64,000 bases of DNA from Caballeronia arationis (GCF_001544975.2 NZ_FCOG02000002.1:62001-126000), one strand, 5' to 3'. Numbered from the stretch's first letter, positions 26,530 to 36,318 are shown. Numbers and translations: made by a program. Notes: a model not told the origin generated them from the sequence alone.

Positions 26530-27653
26530 TCAGGAATGCGCGCATCGTGACGCGCGACGAAGAATTCATCGGCGTGGTGCGCATCGAGGATGGCCGCATC
26601 ACGGAAGTCGCGCCGGGCGGCACGTCGGCGCGCGAGGCGGAGGACTGGAACGGCGATTATCTCCTGCCCGGTCTCGTCGAGCTGCATACCGACAACATCG
26701 AAAAACATCTCTCGCCACGCCCCGGCGTGCTGTGGAATCACGAAGCGGCCATTCTGGTGCACGACGCGCAGGTGGCGGCAGCAGGCATCACGACCGTCTT
26801 CGATGCGCTCGGGATCGGCTCGCGCCAGGACAGCCTGCGCGAGCGCGAACTGCAGACGAACTGCGCGCGGTCGATCGACAGCTTCACGCAGCGCGGCCTG
26901 TTGCGCGCCGATCATTTCCTGCATCTGCGCTGCGAAGTGGCGACGCCCGATGTAGTCGAGATCTTCGACTCGCTGAGCGCGCATCCGCTGCTGCAACTCG
27001 CGTCGGTGATGGATCACACGCCGGGACAGCGCCAGTGGCACGATCCGGTGCAGTGGCGCCGCTATCAGGAGCGCAACGGCAAGATGACCGACGAGCGCGC
27101 GAACGAAGTCGTCGAAACACTCACCGCCCATCAGCGCCGCTTCGCCGCGCTGCATCGCGAGCAGATCGTTTCGCGCTGCAAGTCGCTCGGCGTGGCGCTC
27201 GCGAGCCACGACGACACGCTCGTCGAGCACGTCGAGGAAGCCGCGCGCGACGGCATCGTGCTCTCCGAATTTCCGACCACGCGCGCGGCGGCGCAAGCTG
27301 CGCACGCGCACGGCATCGCGACGATCATGGGCGCGCCGAACGTCGTGCGCGGCGGCTCGCATTCGGGCAACGTGTCGGCGCTCGCGCTCGCACAGGAAGG
27401 ATTGCTCGACATCCTCTCGTCGGATTACGTGCCGTCGAGTCTGCTGATCGGCGCGTTCGAACTTGTCGAGAAGGCCGGCTGGACACTGCCGCGCGCAATC
27501 GCTACGGTCTCGTCGGCGCCCGCGCGCGCAGCGGGCCTGACCGATCGCGGCACCATCGCGCCCGGACTGCGCGCGGACTTCGTGCGCGTGGTCACAGCAG
27601 GTGCATTGCCGGTGCCGCGCGCAACCTATCGGCGAGGCGAGCGTGTCAGCTAG
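26523..27653 (+). CDS. phnM: Alpha-D-ribose 1-methylphosphonate 5-triphosphate diphosphatase
   Basis: A 376-residue amidohydrolase-fold enzyme that removes pyrophosphate from the ribose-triphosphate phosphonate before PhnJ acts. Metal-binding motifs are visible: VELHTDNIEKH near the N-terminus, VMDHTPGQRQW, ASHDDT and GAPNVVRGGSHSGN. It is the last gene of phnGHIJKLM; the operon ends at tandem stem-loops. No phnO or phnP follows. Confidence 0.96.
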   Translation: MLIRNARIVTRDEEFIGVVRIEDGRITEVAPGGTSAREAEDWNGDYLLPGLVELHTDNIEKHLSPRPGVLWNHEAAILVHDAQVAAAGITTVFDALGIGSRQDSLRERELQTNCARSIDSFTQRGLLRADHFLHLRCEVATPDVVEIFDSLSAHPLLQLASVMDHTPGQRQWHDPVQWRRYQERNGKMTDERANEVVETLTAHQRRFAALHREQIVSRCKSLGVALASHDDTLVEHVEEAARDGIVLSEFPTTRAAAQAAHAHGIATIMGAPNVVRGGSHSGNVSALALAQEGLLDILSSDYVPSSLLIGAFELVEKAGWTLPRAIATVSSAPARAAGLTDRGTIAPGLRADFVRVVTAGALPVPRATYRRGERVS

Positions 27654-27679
27654 ACGCGTGAGTGGCGCGCCCTGCGGCG

Positions 27680-27759
27680 TTTGCAATTCGGTTATGACGC
27701 CATTGCAAAAAGGGACTGAGGCTTCCCGTACAGACGTCAGACGGGCAAACGCGGGAAGC
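27680..27759 (+). terminator. Two stem-loops after phnM
   Basis: First stem: TTTGCAAT (27680-27687) with ATTGCAAA (27702-27709). Second stem: GCTTCCCG (27721-27728) with CGGGAAGC (27752-27759). Both are perfect 8-bp arms. Neither has a downstream T-run on the plus strand, so termination would not be of the classic intrinsic type. Confidence 0.4.
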
Positions 27760-27912
27760 TGAACATACCCGCCCGGCCCGCGTATTTGCGAACATTCCGG
27801 GCGAGTCTCGCGCCAGGTCCCGCGGCGCCGTTTTCGAAACTGAATCTGGCGCGCTTATTGCATCGATCCTGACGCCTTTGTACCGTCAGAAAACGTTCGA
27901 CGCATAGCCGCC

Positions 27913-28350
27913 ATGAATCAGGGCTTTTATCTCTTCGCGAGCGCGCTCGCCGTGGTGACCTTGCCGGTCGCCGCGTACGGGCACGCGCTCGATCGCCCGC
28001 TCGACTGCAAGTCGAATGCGCACACTTTCATCGCGCCGCTCGTCAGCTCGCAATCCATCGAAGCGACGCCGATGCGCGTCGAAGCAAACTCGGTCAATGC
28101 GTTTCGGCCGACGCGCGGCAGCGACCTCACCGCCTTCGGCTATCGCGTCTACGCGGTGCTCGGCTATGAGCGCGGCGACGCGATGTTCAAGCAGGGCAGC
28201 GGCCAGCCGCTGACCGAGTCGGCTTATGGCGTCGTGGTGCAGGGCCCGGCCGAGACGGTCGAGGAGCGCGTGCGCGCGGCGGGCAGCGACGCCGTCGTGC
28301 ATCAGGTCGTGCCGCTCGTGCTCACGGCCGTGTTCTGCGGCAAGCGGTAG
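27913..28350 (+). CDS. Exported protein of unknown function
   Basis: A 145-residue protein with a signal peptide (MNQGFYLFASALAVVTLPVAAYGHA). The mature part has two cysteines (DCKSN near its start, FCGKR at the C-terminus) that may be disulfide-linked. No family is recognised; similar short exported proteins are common in Burkholderia. No clear ribosome site is seen before the ATG. It is not obviously linked to phn genes or to the following SDR gene. Confidence 0.6.
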   Translation: MNQGFYLFASALAVVTLPVAAYGHALDRPLDCKSNAHTFIAPLVSSQSIEATPMRVEANSVNAFRPTRGSDLTAFGYRVYAVLGYERGDAMFKQGSGQPLTESAYGVVVQGPAETVEERVRAAGSDAVVHQVVPLVLTAVFCGKR

Positions 28351-28433
28351 GGGCCATCTGCGTGTGAAGCGCGCTCACGTTTGGTAATGTCGGGTCTTTG
28401 GCACCACGGTGCGCAACCACGGAGACTTCGGCA

Positions 28434-29210
28434 ATGACTGACGGAAGCAACAAGAACGAACAGAACCCACGCATCGCGATCGTCACAGGCGCGGGCAGCG
28501 GCATCGGCCGGGCGGCGGCGCTCGCGCTGCTCGAAGACGGCTGGCGCGTCGCGCTCGTGGGACGCCGGCCCGAACCGCTCGAAGCGGTCGTCGCCGAAGC
28601 AACCGCGCAAGACCGCGCCGTCGCATTCCCGACCGACGTCGCCGATCCGGAAGCCGTCGCCGGCCTCTTCGCCTCCGTCGTCGAGCGTTTCGGCCGGCTC
28701 GACCTGCTGTTCAACAACGCGGGCGTCGGCAACCCGCCCGGCCCGTTCGAGGACTGGACGCCCGAGCAGTGGAAGGGCGTCGTCGACATCAATCTGAACG
28801 GCATGTTCTATTGCATCCAGAACGCGTTTCGCGTGATGCGCGCGCAGGATCCGAAGGGCGGCCGCATCATCAATAACGGCTCGATTTCGGCGCATGCACC
28901 GCGTCCCAATTCGATCGCCTATACGGCGACCAAGCACGCCGTCGCCGGGCTGACGAAAACTGCTTCGCTCGACGGCCGCAAATACGACATCGCGGTCGGC
29001 CAGATCGATGTCGGCAATGCGAAGACAGAACTGTCGCAGCGCATGGAGAAGGGCGTGCCGCAGGCAAACGGCGAGATCAAGGCCGAGCCGATGATGGATG
29101 TGCGCGTCGTCGGGCAGTCGGTGCTGTATATGGCGAATCTGCCGCTGGAGGCGAACGTGCTTTTCCACACGGTCATGGCGACCAAGATGCCGTTCGTCGG
29201 CCGCGGATGA
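28434..29210 (+). CDS. Short-chain dehydrogenase/reductase (SDR)
   Basis: A 258-residue classical SDR: cofactor motif TGAGSGIG near residues 20-27, NNAG in [13 protein letters not shown], catalytic serine in NNGSISAH and YTATK for the Tyr-x3-Lys pair. Substrate is unknown; the VALVGRRPE segment after the second strand suggests NADP(H). ATG 28434 follows GGAGA and begins the fold about 15 residues in; the open frame extends slightly upstream. It ends with KMPFVGRG. Confidence 0.9.
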   Translation: MTDGSNKNEQNPRIAIVTGAGSGIGRAAALALLEDGWRVALVGRRPEPLEAVVAEATAQDRAVAFPTDVADPEAVAGLFASVVERFGRLDLLFNNAGVGNPPGPFEDWTPEQWKGVVDINLNGMFYCIQNAFRVMRAQDPKGGRIINNGSISAHAPRPNSIAYTATKHAVAGLTKTASLDGRKYDIAVGQIDVGNAKTELSQRMEKGVPQANGEIKAEPMMDVRVVGQSVLYMANLPLEANVLFHTVMATKMPFVGRG

Positions 29211-29220
29211 ATCCCGTCGA

Positions 29221-29451
29221 TCACTCCGTCCTGTACCAGACCCGGATGCCCGAATACCAGTGACTGACGCTGGTATCGTCGCCGGCGCCGAACGTTGAGA
29301 GGCTCTCGACGTTCAGCACGTCGATGCCGTGCTCTGCGATCCACCGGTTCGCCCGCTCCACCAGCGCGGCGCCGTTTTCGTAGACGTTCCCCTTGATCAG
29401 GTGGTGTTGCAGCACCTGCCGCTCGAAGTCCTCGAACGCGATCTTCGTCAT
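29221..29451 (-). CDS. Small conserved-looking protein, unknown function
   Basis: A 76-residue acidic, soluble protein (MTKIAFEDFERQVLQHHLIKGN to SGIRVWYRTE) with a good GGAGA ribosome site before the ATG. No motif is recognised. It runs convergent to the SDR gene, 10 bases from its stop. Confidence 0.6.
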   Translation of the reverse strand: MTKIAFEDFERQVLQHHLIKGNVYENGAALVERANRWIAEHGIDVLNVESLSTFGAGDDTSVSHWYSGIRVWYRTE

Positions 29452-29803
29452 CGTTGTCTCCAGGTATTAGGCAAGCATCGGCGATGACCTGAGTCTATCA
29501 AAGGCTCGTGCTCGCATTACGCGCGCGAAAGCTTTCGTGTGAATTAAATGCTTGCTGCGCCGCGGTTTGCCCAACTCGCGCGCAGTCGGCTACAGTAGGA
29601 GTCCGTTCCGGACATCGAATCAGCCAGCGGCGAATCCACGCGCTCAGAGAAGCGCAGGCGCCGCGCCGTTCCGGACCAGGAGACATCAGCAACCTTGCAG
29701 GCGGCCGGAGCAGGGCGCATGAGTAAGCGCATGGGACCCGAGTAAGCGTTAAAACGCCAACCCGGGTCGACATCGCCAACTCTGGTCGACAGGAGAAAGC
29801 ACG
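29452..29803. other. Intergenic region upstream of acoR
   Basis: About 350 bases without a credible gene. GGTCGACA occurs twice near 29766 and 29786, just before the acoR ribosome site. I see no clear promoter. Confidence 0.3.
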
Positions 29804-31813
29804 ATGGACATGCGGCAACGCGAGCACATCGAGGCGGTAGTCGAGGCGACCACGCGCAATGCGCCGGCCGTCGCGGCGCGCACGCACGAGGCGATCATCC
29901 AGTCGTCCTGGCGGCGCTGCGTGCATCAGTATGGTCTCGACCCGTCGCGGATGCAGGAGGCGCGCATCCTGCCGCAGACGCGACTGCGCGAGCACCAGCA
30001 GCGCATCGACGACTTCGCCCGCATCGCCCGCCACGGCCTGCAGACGCTTTACAGCCAGGTGGCCGGTCTCGGCTACGTCGTGCTGCTGACCGACGCGCAA
30101 GGCGTCACCGTCGATTATCTCGGCGACGCCAACACCGATGCGACCCTGCGCCGCGCCGGCCTCTACCTCGGTGCGGAATGGAGCGAAAACGGCGCGGGCA
30201 CCTGCGCGGTCGGCACCGCGCTCGCGACCGGCCAGGCGCTGACGGTCCATCAGGTCGATCACTTCGACGCCACGCACATTCCGCTCACGTGCACCGCCGC
30301 GCCCCTCTTCGATTCGCTCGGCAGCCTGACCGCGATCCTCGACATTTCCGCGCTGACTTCGCCGCAGGCACGCGACAGCCAGAGCCTCGCGCTGCAACTG
30401 GTGCGCATCTACGCGAGCCACATCGAGAACGCCAATTTCCTGCGCGCACACCGTCAGGACTGGATTCTCAAGCTGAACGCGGCGCCGGAATTCCTCGATG
30501 TCGATCCCGACTTCCTGATCGCGCTCGATGCGAGCGGACGCGTAGTCGGGCACAACCGGCGTGCGCACGAAATGCTCGCGGCCGAGCACGGACTGCGCGA
30601 CGCGCCGCTGCCGTCGCTGATCGGCACGCCGTTCGAGTCGCTCTTCGAAGCGCGGCTCGACGACTTCGGCCGCTTCGTCTACTCGCGTCCGAGCGAACTG
30701 CGCGCGCTGGCGCTCGCGAAGAGCGGCGCGCTCTTGTACCTCAGCGTGATGCCGCCCGCGCCGATGTGGCAGCCGGGCGCGGCGTCGAAGACCGGCACGC
30801 AGGCCGCGCGTGCCGCAAAGATTCCGCCGCCGCTCGCCGCGCTTTCCGGCGGCGACGCCGCGCTCGACCGGCAACTGGAACGCGCGGCGAAGCTCGTCGA
30901 TTCGCCGATCAACCTGCTCATCAACGGCGAAACCGGCTCCGGCAAGGAATATTTCGCGAAGGCGCTGCATCAGTCGAGCGCGCGCCGCGGCGGTCCGTTC
31001 GTCGCGGTCAACTGCGCGGCGATTCCCGAAACGCTGATCGAAAGCGAATTGTTCGGCCATCTGCCGAACAGCTTTTCCGGCGCGGGTCCGAAGGGCAAGC
31101 GCGGGCTCATCCAGGAAGCCGACGGCGGCACGCTCTTCCTCGACGAAATCGGCGACATGCCGCGCGAACTGCAATCGCGCCTCTTGCGCGTGCTGGCGGA
31201 GGGCGAAGTGCTGGCGATCGGCGCATCGCGGCCGGTATCGGTCGACGTGCGCGTGATTTCCGCAACGCATCATCCGCTCGATGAGCTGGTCAGCAGCGGA
31301 CGCTTCCGCGAAGACCTCTACTACCGGCTGAACGGCGCGCGCTTCGCGCTGCCGCCGCTGCGTGAGCGCAGCGATCTCGACTGGCTGATCCAGAAGCTCT
31401 TGAAGGACACGGCGGGCGGGGCGGTCGCGATGGCGCCGGCGGCACGCGAGCGGCTGCACCGGCATCGCTGGCCGGGGAATCTGCGCGAGCTGTGCAACGT
31501 GCTTCGATACGCGCAGGCGGTGTGCGCGGACGGCCACATCGACGTCGACGATCTGCCGGAGAATTTCTCCGGGCATGCGCCCGCGAGCGAAGCGGCGACG
31601 CCGGCATTGCCCGCTTCGAACACCTCCGCCGACGAATTCGATCCGCATCTGCTGCCGCCCGAAGGCATGCTGCTGATGCAGTACCTGCGCGCAGCAAGCT
31701 GGAACCTGAGCGCGGTGGCGCGGCAGATCGGCGTGAGCCGGATGACGCTGTACCGGCGCATGGCGCGCTATGGCATCCGCTCGCCCAATCAACGCGACGC
31801 CGGCTCGCACTAA
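29804..31813 (+). CDS. acoR: Sigma-54-dependent activator of acetoin catabolism
   Basis: A 669-residue enhancer-binding protein. A GAF sensor domain spans about residues 70-210 (LGYVVLLTDAQGVTVDYLGD, GTCAVGTALATGQALTVHQ), followed by a PAS-like segment, then an AAA+ domain (GETGSGKEYFAK, EADGGTLFLDEIGDMP, REDLYYRLN) and a Fis-type helix-turn-helix at the end (WNLSAVARQIGVSRMTLYRRM). The GAFTGA loop that contacts sigma-54 reads NSFSGA at residues 422-427, a known-looking but non-canonical form. It precedes acoXABC and should activate it when acetoin is present. Confidence 0.93.
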   Translation: MDMRQREHIEAVVEATTRNAPAVAARTHEAIIQSSWRRCVHQYGLDPSRMQEARILPQTRLREHQQRIDDFARIARHGLQTLYSQVAGLGYVVLLTDAQGVTVDYLGDANTDATLRRAGLYLGAEWSENGAGTCAVGTALATGQALTVHQVDHFDATHIPLTCTAAPLFDSLGSLTAILDISALTSPQARDSQSLALQLVRIYASHIENANFLRAHRQDWILKLNAAPEFLDVDPDFLIALDASGRVVGHNRRAHEMLAAEHGLRDAPLPSLIGTPFESLFEARLDDFGRFVYSRPSELRALALAKSGALLYLSVMPPAPMWQPGAASKTGTQAARAAKIPPPLAALSGGDAALDRQLERAAKLVDSPINLLINGETGSGKEYFAKALHQSSARRGGPFVAVNCAAIPETLIESELFGHLPNSFSGAGPKGKRGLIQEADGGTLFLDEIGDMPRELQSRLLRVLAEGEVLAIGASRPVSVDVRVISATHHPLDELVSSGRFREDLYYRLNGARFALPPLRERSDLDWLIQKLLKDTAGGAVAMAPAARERLHRHRWPGNLRELCNVLRYAQAVCADGHIDVDDLPENFSGHAPASEAATPALPASNTSADEFDPHLLPPEGMLLMQYLRAASWNLSAVARQIGVSRMTLYRRMARYGIRSPNQRDAGSH

Positions 31814-31848
31814 CCGCGTTACGCCTGTACTCCCCCGATACACCTGCC

Positions 31849-31868
31849 GCTGTGACACCTGTCACAGC
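31849..31868. promoter_or_regulatory. Inverted repeat, probable AcoR enhancer site
   Basis: Arms GCTGTGACA (31849-31857) and TGTCACAGC (31860-31868) are exact complements around CC. It lies 72 bases upstream of the sigma-54 promoter, the usual range for an activator site. Confidence 0.7.
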
Positions 31869-31939
31869 GGCACCTTCACGAGGCCCGATTTCTCCGGGTT
31901 ATCCCTCGACTTTCCCGCCTTCACACGCCAATAAACGGT

Positions 31940-31954
31940 TGGCATATCCCTTGC
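31940..31954 (+). promoter_or_regulatory. Sigma-54 (-24/-12) promoter of acoXABC
   Basis: TGGCATATCCCTTGC has GG (31941-31942) and GC (31953-31954) separated by exactly ten bases, as in the TGGCAC-N5-TTGC consensus. It lies 35 bases upstream of acoX. Confidence 0.85.
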
Positions 31955-31988
31955 CTTGTATAGCCGCAAACAAGATCAGGAGACATGC

Positions 31989-33053
31989 ATGCGCAACCCC
32001 GCGCCCGTGCGGCCGCCGCTCGTCGGCATCATTGCGAATCCGATTTCCGCGCGTGACATTCGCCGCGTGATCGCGAACGCGAGCAGCCTGCAACTCGCCG
32101 ATCGCGTCAACATCGTGCTGCGCCTGCTTTCGGCGCTGGCGGCGTGCGGCATCGAGCGCGTCATGATGATGCCCGACCGCGAAGGGCTCAAGGTGATGCT
32201 CGAACGCCATCTGTCGCGCCGTCAGGGTCCGGACGCCACGCTTGCCGCCGTCGACTGGCTCGACATGCCGGTGACCGCCCGCGTCGACGATACCTTTCGC
32301 GCCGCGCAACTGATGCGCGAGGCGGGCGTCGCGGCGATCGTCGTGCTCGGCGGAGACGGCACGCATCGCGCAGTGGTGCGCGAGTGCGGCGCGGTGCCGG
32401 TCGCGGGCCTCTCGACCGGCACGAACAACGCCTTCCCCGAAATGCGCGAGCCGACCATCGCCGGACTCGCCGCCGGTCTCTACGCTGCCGGCCGCATTCC
32501 TTCAACCGACGCGCTCGTCCACAACAAGCGGCTCGACATCGATATCCGCGACGCGCACGGCAACGTGCGCAGCGACATCGCACTCGTCGATGCCGTCATC
32601 TCGCACGAGCATTTCATCGGCGCCCGCGCGCTCTGGAAGATCGACACGCTCGCCGCCGTCTACGTGTCCTACGCCGATCCGCAGGCGATCGGGCTCTCCG
32701 CGATAGCGGGATTGCTCGAACCCGTCGGCCGCCACGATCCGGGCGGCCTCGCCGTGGAACTCGCCGCGCCGGGCGAAGGCGAATTCGATCTCTGCGCGCC
32801 GATCGCGCCCGGCCTGATGTGCGCGGTGCCGATCGCAAGCTGGCAGCGTCTTCGCGACGGCGTCCCGCAACGCGTGCGCCAGCGCTCCGGCATCGTCGCG
32901 CTCGACGGCGAGCGTGAGCTGGCCTTCTCCGCAAGCGACGAAGTCACCATCACCCTGCGCGAAGGCGCGTTTGCCAGCATCGATGTCGCCGCGTGCATGC
33001 GTTATGCCGCGCGCGCCGGGTTGATGCGCCAGGTCGCGCCAGTCCAGTCGTAA
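31989..33053 (+). CDS. acoX: AcoX, NAD-kinase-fold protein of the acetoin operon
   Basis: A 354-residue protein related to ATP-NAD kinases: GIIANPISARD at the start, VVLGGDGTHRAVV and LSTGTNNAFP match the diacylglycerol/NAD-kinase GGDGT and following motif. AcoX accompanies acetoin dehydrogenase genes in several proteobacteria; its exact reaction is not established. The ATG at 31989 is preferred to the overlapping one at 31985, which is in another frame. First gene after the sigma-54 promoter. Confidence 0.88.
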   Translation: MRNPAPVRPPLVGIIANPISARDIRRVIANASSLQLADRVNIVLRLLSALAACGIERVMMMPDREGLKVMLERHLSRRQGPDATLAAVDWLDMPVTARVDDTFRAAQLMREAGVAAIVVLGGDGTHRAVVRECGAVPVAGLSTGTNNAFPEMREPTIAGLAAGLYAAGRIPSTDALVHNKRLDIDIRDAHGNVRSDIALVDAVISHEHFIGARALWKIDTLAAVYVSYADPQAIGLSAIAGLLEPVGRHDPGGLAVELAAPGEGEFDLCAPIAPGLMCAVPIASWQRLRDGVPQRVRQRSGIVALDGERELAFSASDEVTITLREGAFASIDVAACMRYAARAGLMRQVAPVQS

Positions 33054-33093
33054 CCGTTTTTCTGCCCCACCACTTCCAACGAAGGAGACAGAC

Positions 33094-34095
33094 ATGACAG
33101 TCGGTTCAACGCAGCAGGACGCAGCGCTGCCGCTCGGCAAGGAGGAACTGCTGAGCGTCTATCGGAAGATGCGCACGATCCGCGATTTCGAGGAGCGCCT
33201 GCACGTGGACTTCGGCCGCGGTGACATCCCCGGCTTCGTCCATCTTTACGCCGGCGAGGAAGCGGCCGGCGTCGGCATCATGCATCACCTGAACGACGGC
33301 GACCGCATCGCGAGCACGCACCGCGGACACGGCCACTGCATCGCGAAGGGCGTCGATCCCGTCGCGATGATGAAGGAGATCTACGGCAAGAAGGGCGGCT
33401 CGTGCAACGGCAAGGGCGGGTCGATGCACATCGCGGACCTGTCGAAGGGAATGATGGGCGCGAACGGCATTCTCGGCGCGGGTGCGCCGCTCATCTGCGG
33501 CGCGGCGCTCGCCGCGAAGTTCCGCGGCAAGGGCGAAGTCGGCATCACCTTCGCCGGCGACGGCGCGTCGAACCAGGGCACGTTCCTCGAAAGCCTGAAC
33601 CTGGCTGCCGTGTGGAACCTGCCGGTGATCTTCGTCATCGAGAACAACGGCTACGCGGAATCGACGTCGCGCGAATACGGAACGGCGGTGGACAGCTACG
33701 TCGACCGCGCGGCGGGCTTCGGGATTCCCGGCGTGACCGTCGACGGCACCGATTTCTTCGCCGTCCACGAAGCGGCGGGCGAAGTGATCCGGCGCGCGCG
33801 CGAAGGCGGCGGACCGGCGCTGCTCGAATGCAAGATGATCCGCTTCTACGGCCACTTCGAAGGCGACGCGCAGACCTATCGCGCGCCCGGCGAACTCGAC
33901 GACATCCGCTCGAACAAGGATTGCCTGAAGAAATTCGCGCACACGGTCACGCAGGCTGAGGTGATCACGCGCGCGGAACTCGATGCGATCGACCGCGACG
34001 TCGCCGAGCTGATCGAGCGCGCGGTGCAGGAGGCGAAGGACGCGCCGCAACCGAGCGCCGCCGACCTGCTCACCGACGTGTACGTCAGCTACTAA
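33094..34095 (+). CDS. acoA: Acetoin dehydrogenase E1 component, alpha subunit (TPP-dependent)
   Basis: A 333-residue E1-alpha. It begins with LLSVYRKMRTIRDFEERLH, has STHRGHGHCIAKG and the thiamine-pyrophosphate motif GDGASNQGTFLESLNLA...VIENN. With AcoB it cleaves acetoin to acetaldehyde and an acetyl group passed to AcoC. GAAGGAGACAGAC precedes the ATG. Confidence 0.96.
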   Translation: MTVGSTQQDAALPLGKEELLSVYRKMRTIRDFEERLHVDFGRGDIPGFVHLYAGEEAAGVGIMHHLNDGDRIASTHRGHGHCIAKGVDPVAMMKEIYGKKGGSCNGKGGSMHIADLSKGMMGANGILGAGAPLICGAALAAKFRGKGEVGITFAGDGASNQGTFLESLNLAAVWNLPVIFVIENNGYAESTSREYGTAVDSYVDRAAGFGIPGVTVDGTDFFAVHEAAGEVIRRAREGGGPALLECKMIRFYGHFEGDAQTYRAPGELDDIRSNKDCLKKFAHTVTQAEVITRAELDAIDRDVAELIERAVQEAKDAPQPSAADLLTDVYVSY

Positions 34096-34122
34096 CTCGC
34101 AACGAACGAACTGGAGACATTC

Positions 34123-35139
34123 ATGGCCCGCAAACTGAGCATGAAGATGGCGATCAACGAAGCACTCGATCAGGAAATGACGCGCGATCCGAACGTGATC
34201 GTGCTGGGCGAGGACATCGTCGGCGGAGCAGGCGCCGATGGCGAAAAGGACGCATGGGGCGGGGTGCTCGGCGTCACGAAAGGACTCTATGCAAAGCACG
34301 GCGACCGCCTGCTCGACACGCCGCTGTCCGAATCCGCGTATGTCGGCGCGGCGATCGGCGCCGCCGCGTGCGGCATGCGGCCGGTGGCGGAACTGATGTT
34401 CATCGACTTCATGGGCGTCTGCTTCGACCAGATCTTCAACCAGGCCGCCAAGTTCCGCTATATGTTCGGCGGCAAGGCGGAGACGCCCGTCGTGATCCGC
34501 GCGATGGTGGGCGCAGGTTTTCGCGCGGCGGCACAGCACAGCCAGATGCTCACGCCGCTGTTCACGCACATTCCGGGGCTCAAGGTCGTGTGTCCTTCAA
34601 CGCCCTACGACACCAAAGGCCTGCTGATCCAGGCGATCCGCGACAACGATCCCGTCATCTTCTGCGAGCACAAGAACCTGTACGGCTTCGAAGGCGAAGT
34701 GCCGGAAAACTCGTACGCGATCCCGTTCGGCGAAGCGAACATCGTGCGCGACGGCAAGGACGTGTCGATCGTCACCTATGGCCTGATGGTGCATCGCGCG
34801 CTGGAAGCGGCAGCCACGCTCGCTAAGGAAGGCATCGAAGTGGAGATCGTGGATTTGCGCACGCTGTCGCCGCTCGATATGGACACGGTGCTCGAATCGG
34901 TCGAGAACACGGGGCGGCTCGTCGTCGTCGATGAGGCCAGCCCGCGCTGCAACATCGCCACCGACATTTCGGCGCAGGTCGCACAGCAGGCGTTCGGCGC
35001 GCTGAAGGCGGCCATCGAGATGGTCGCGCCGCCGCATACGCCGGTGCCGTTCTCGCCGACGCTCGAAGACCTGTATATCCCGAGCGCCGCGCAGATCGCG
35101 GATGCTGCGCGCAAGACCATGAAGGGAGGCAAACACTGA
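34123..35139 (+). CDS. acoB: Acetoin dehydrogenase E1 component, beta subunit
   Basis: A 338-residue E1-beta. Family blocks: MAINEALDQEMTRDPNVIVLGED, DTPLSESAYVGAAIGAA, PVAELMFIDFMGVCFDQIFNQAAK and VVDLRTLSPLDMDTVLESVENTGRLVVVDEA. It forms the heterotetramer with AcoA. The stop overlaps the acoC start by one base (TGATG). Confidence 0.96.
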   Translation: MARKLSMKMAINEALDQEMTRDPNVIVLGEDIVGGAGADGEKDAWGGVLGVTKGLYAKHGDRLLDTPLSESAYVGAAIGAAACGMRPVAELMFIDFMGVCFDQIFNQAAKFRYMFGGKAETPVVIRAMVGAGFRAAAQHSQMLTPLFTHIPGLKVVCPSTPYDTKGLLIQAIRDNDPVIFCEHKNLYGFEGEVPENSYAIPFGEANIVRDGKDVSIVTYGLMVHRALEAAATLAKEGIEVEIVDLRTLSPLDMDTVLESVENTGRLVVVDEASPRCNIATDISAQVAQQAFGALKAAIEMVAPPHTPVPFSPTLEDLYIPSAAQIADAARKTMKGGKH

Positions 35140-36251
35140 TGGCCGAAATCACTCCGATCGTCATGCCGAAATGGGGCCTTTCGATGAAGGAAGGCACGGT
35201 GAACGCGTGGCTCGTCGACGAAGGGACGCAGATCACCGTCGGCTTGCCGATCCTCGACGTCGAAACCGACAAGATCGCCAACGCGGTCGAGGCGCCCGAC
35301 GCGGGCACCCTGCGCCGCAAGGTCGCGCAGGCGGGCGAGGTGCTGCCGGTCAAGGCGCTGCTCGGCGTGCTCGCGCCCGCGGAAGTGAGCGACGCCGACA
35401 TCGACGCATACGTGGCCGGCTACGTGACACCCGTCGACGAAGAGGGCGGCGACGACGAAGCCGCCGCGGCGTATCACTTCGTCGAAGTCGATGGCATCCG
35501 CGTGCGGTACGCGAGCCGTGGCGAGGGCGAGAAGACGGTGCTCTTCATCCACGGCTTCGGCGGAGATCTCGACAACTGGCTCTTCAATCTCGACGCGATC
35601 GCCGAGAAAAACAAGGTCGTCGCGCTCGATCTGCCCGCGCACGGCCAGTCGACGCCCAAGCTGCCCGGCACGACGCTCGAAGACCTCTCGCAGTTCGTGC
35701 TGCGCTTCATGGACACGCTTGACATCGAAGCGGCGCATCTCGTCGGCCATTCGATGGGCGGCGGCGTCGCTGCGCAGATGGCCGTCGATGCGCCCGCACG
35801 CGTGCTGTCCGTCGCGCTGATTTCGCCGGCGGGGCTGGGCGAGGAGGTCAACAACGCCTATACCGAGGGCTTCGTCAACGCGCAGTCGCGGCGCGACCTG
35901 AAACCGGTGGTCGAACTGCTCTTCGCCGATCCGGGGCTCGTCAGCCGCCAGATGCTCGACGACCTGCTGAAGTACAAGCGGCTCGACGGCGTCAGCGAAG
36001 CGCTGGGTGCGCTCGGCGGCAGTCTCTTCGCGAACGGCAGGCAAGGCGGGCAGCCCGGCGCGAAGCTCGCGGGAACGGGCAAGCCGGTGCTCGTCGTGTG
36101 GGGCGCGCAGGACCGGATCATTCCTGCCTCGCACGCCGGGAATGCGCCGGCGGGCGCGACGGTCAAGGTCTTCGACGACGCCGGCCACATGAGCCAGATG
36201 GAAAAGGCCAACGACGTAAATGCGCTGCTGAAGCAGCATCTGGCCGGTTGA
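35139..36251 (+). CDS. acoC: Acetoin dehydrogenase E2: lipoyl domain fused to an alpha/beta-hydrolase
   Basis: A 370-residue AcoC. Residues 1-80 are a lipoyl domain with the modified lysine in VETDKIANA (K45). Instead of the usual acyltransferase core, the rest is an alpha/beta-hydrolase fold (FIHGFGGDLDNW, nucleophile elbow VGHSMGGG, DDAGHMSQME), the known architecture of acetoin-specific AcoC. It carries the acetyl group to CoA. No dihydrolipoamide dehydrogenase gene follows, so E3 must come from elsewhere. Confidence 0.94.
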   Translation: MAEITPIVMPKWGLSMKEGTVNAWLVDEGTQITVGLPILDVETDKIANAVEAPDAGTLRRKVAQAGEVLPVKALLGVLAPAEVSDADIDAYVAGYVTPVDEEGGDDEAAAAYHFVEVDGIRVRYASRGEGEKTVLFIHGFGGDLDNWLFNLDAIAEKNKVVALDLPAHGQSTPKLPGTTLEDLSQFVLRFMDTLDIEAAHLVGHSMGGGVAAQMAVDAPARVLSVALISPAGLGEEVNNAYTEGFVNAQSRRDLKPVVELLFADPGLVSRQMLDDLLKYKRLDGVSEALGALGGSLFANGRQGGQPGAKLAGTGKPVLVVWGAQDRIIPASHAGNAPAGATVKVFDDAGHMSQMEKANDVNALLKQHLAG

Positions 36252-36318
36252 CGGTCCTGAACGGGCGGACGCGGCACGCCGTGTCCGCCACTCCTTCTCC
36301 CGAACCATTTCATCCGAC

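Noticed and set aside
29508..29726. Possible small gene before acoR
   Set aside because: No ribosome site, Arg/Ala-rich peptide and no family resemblance.
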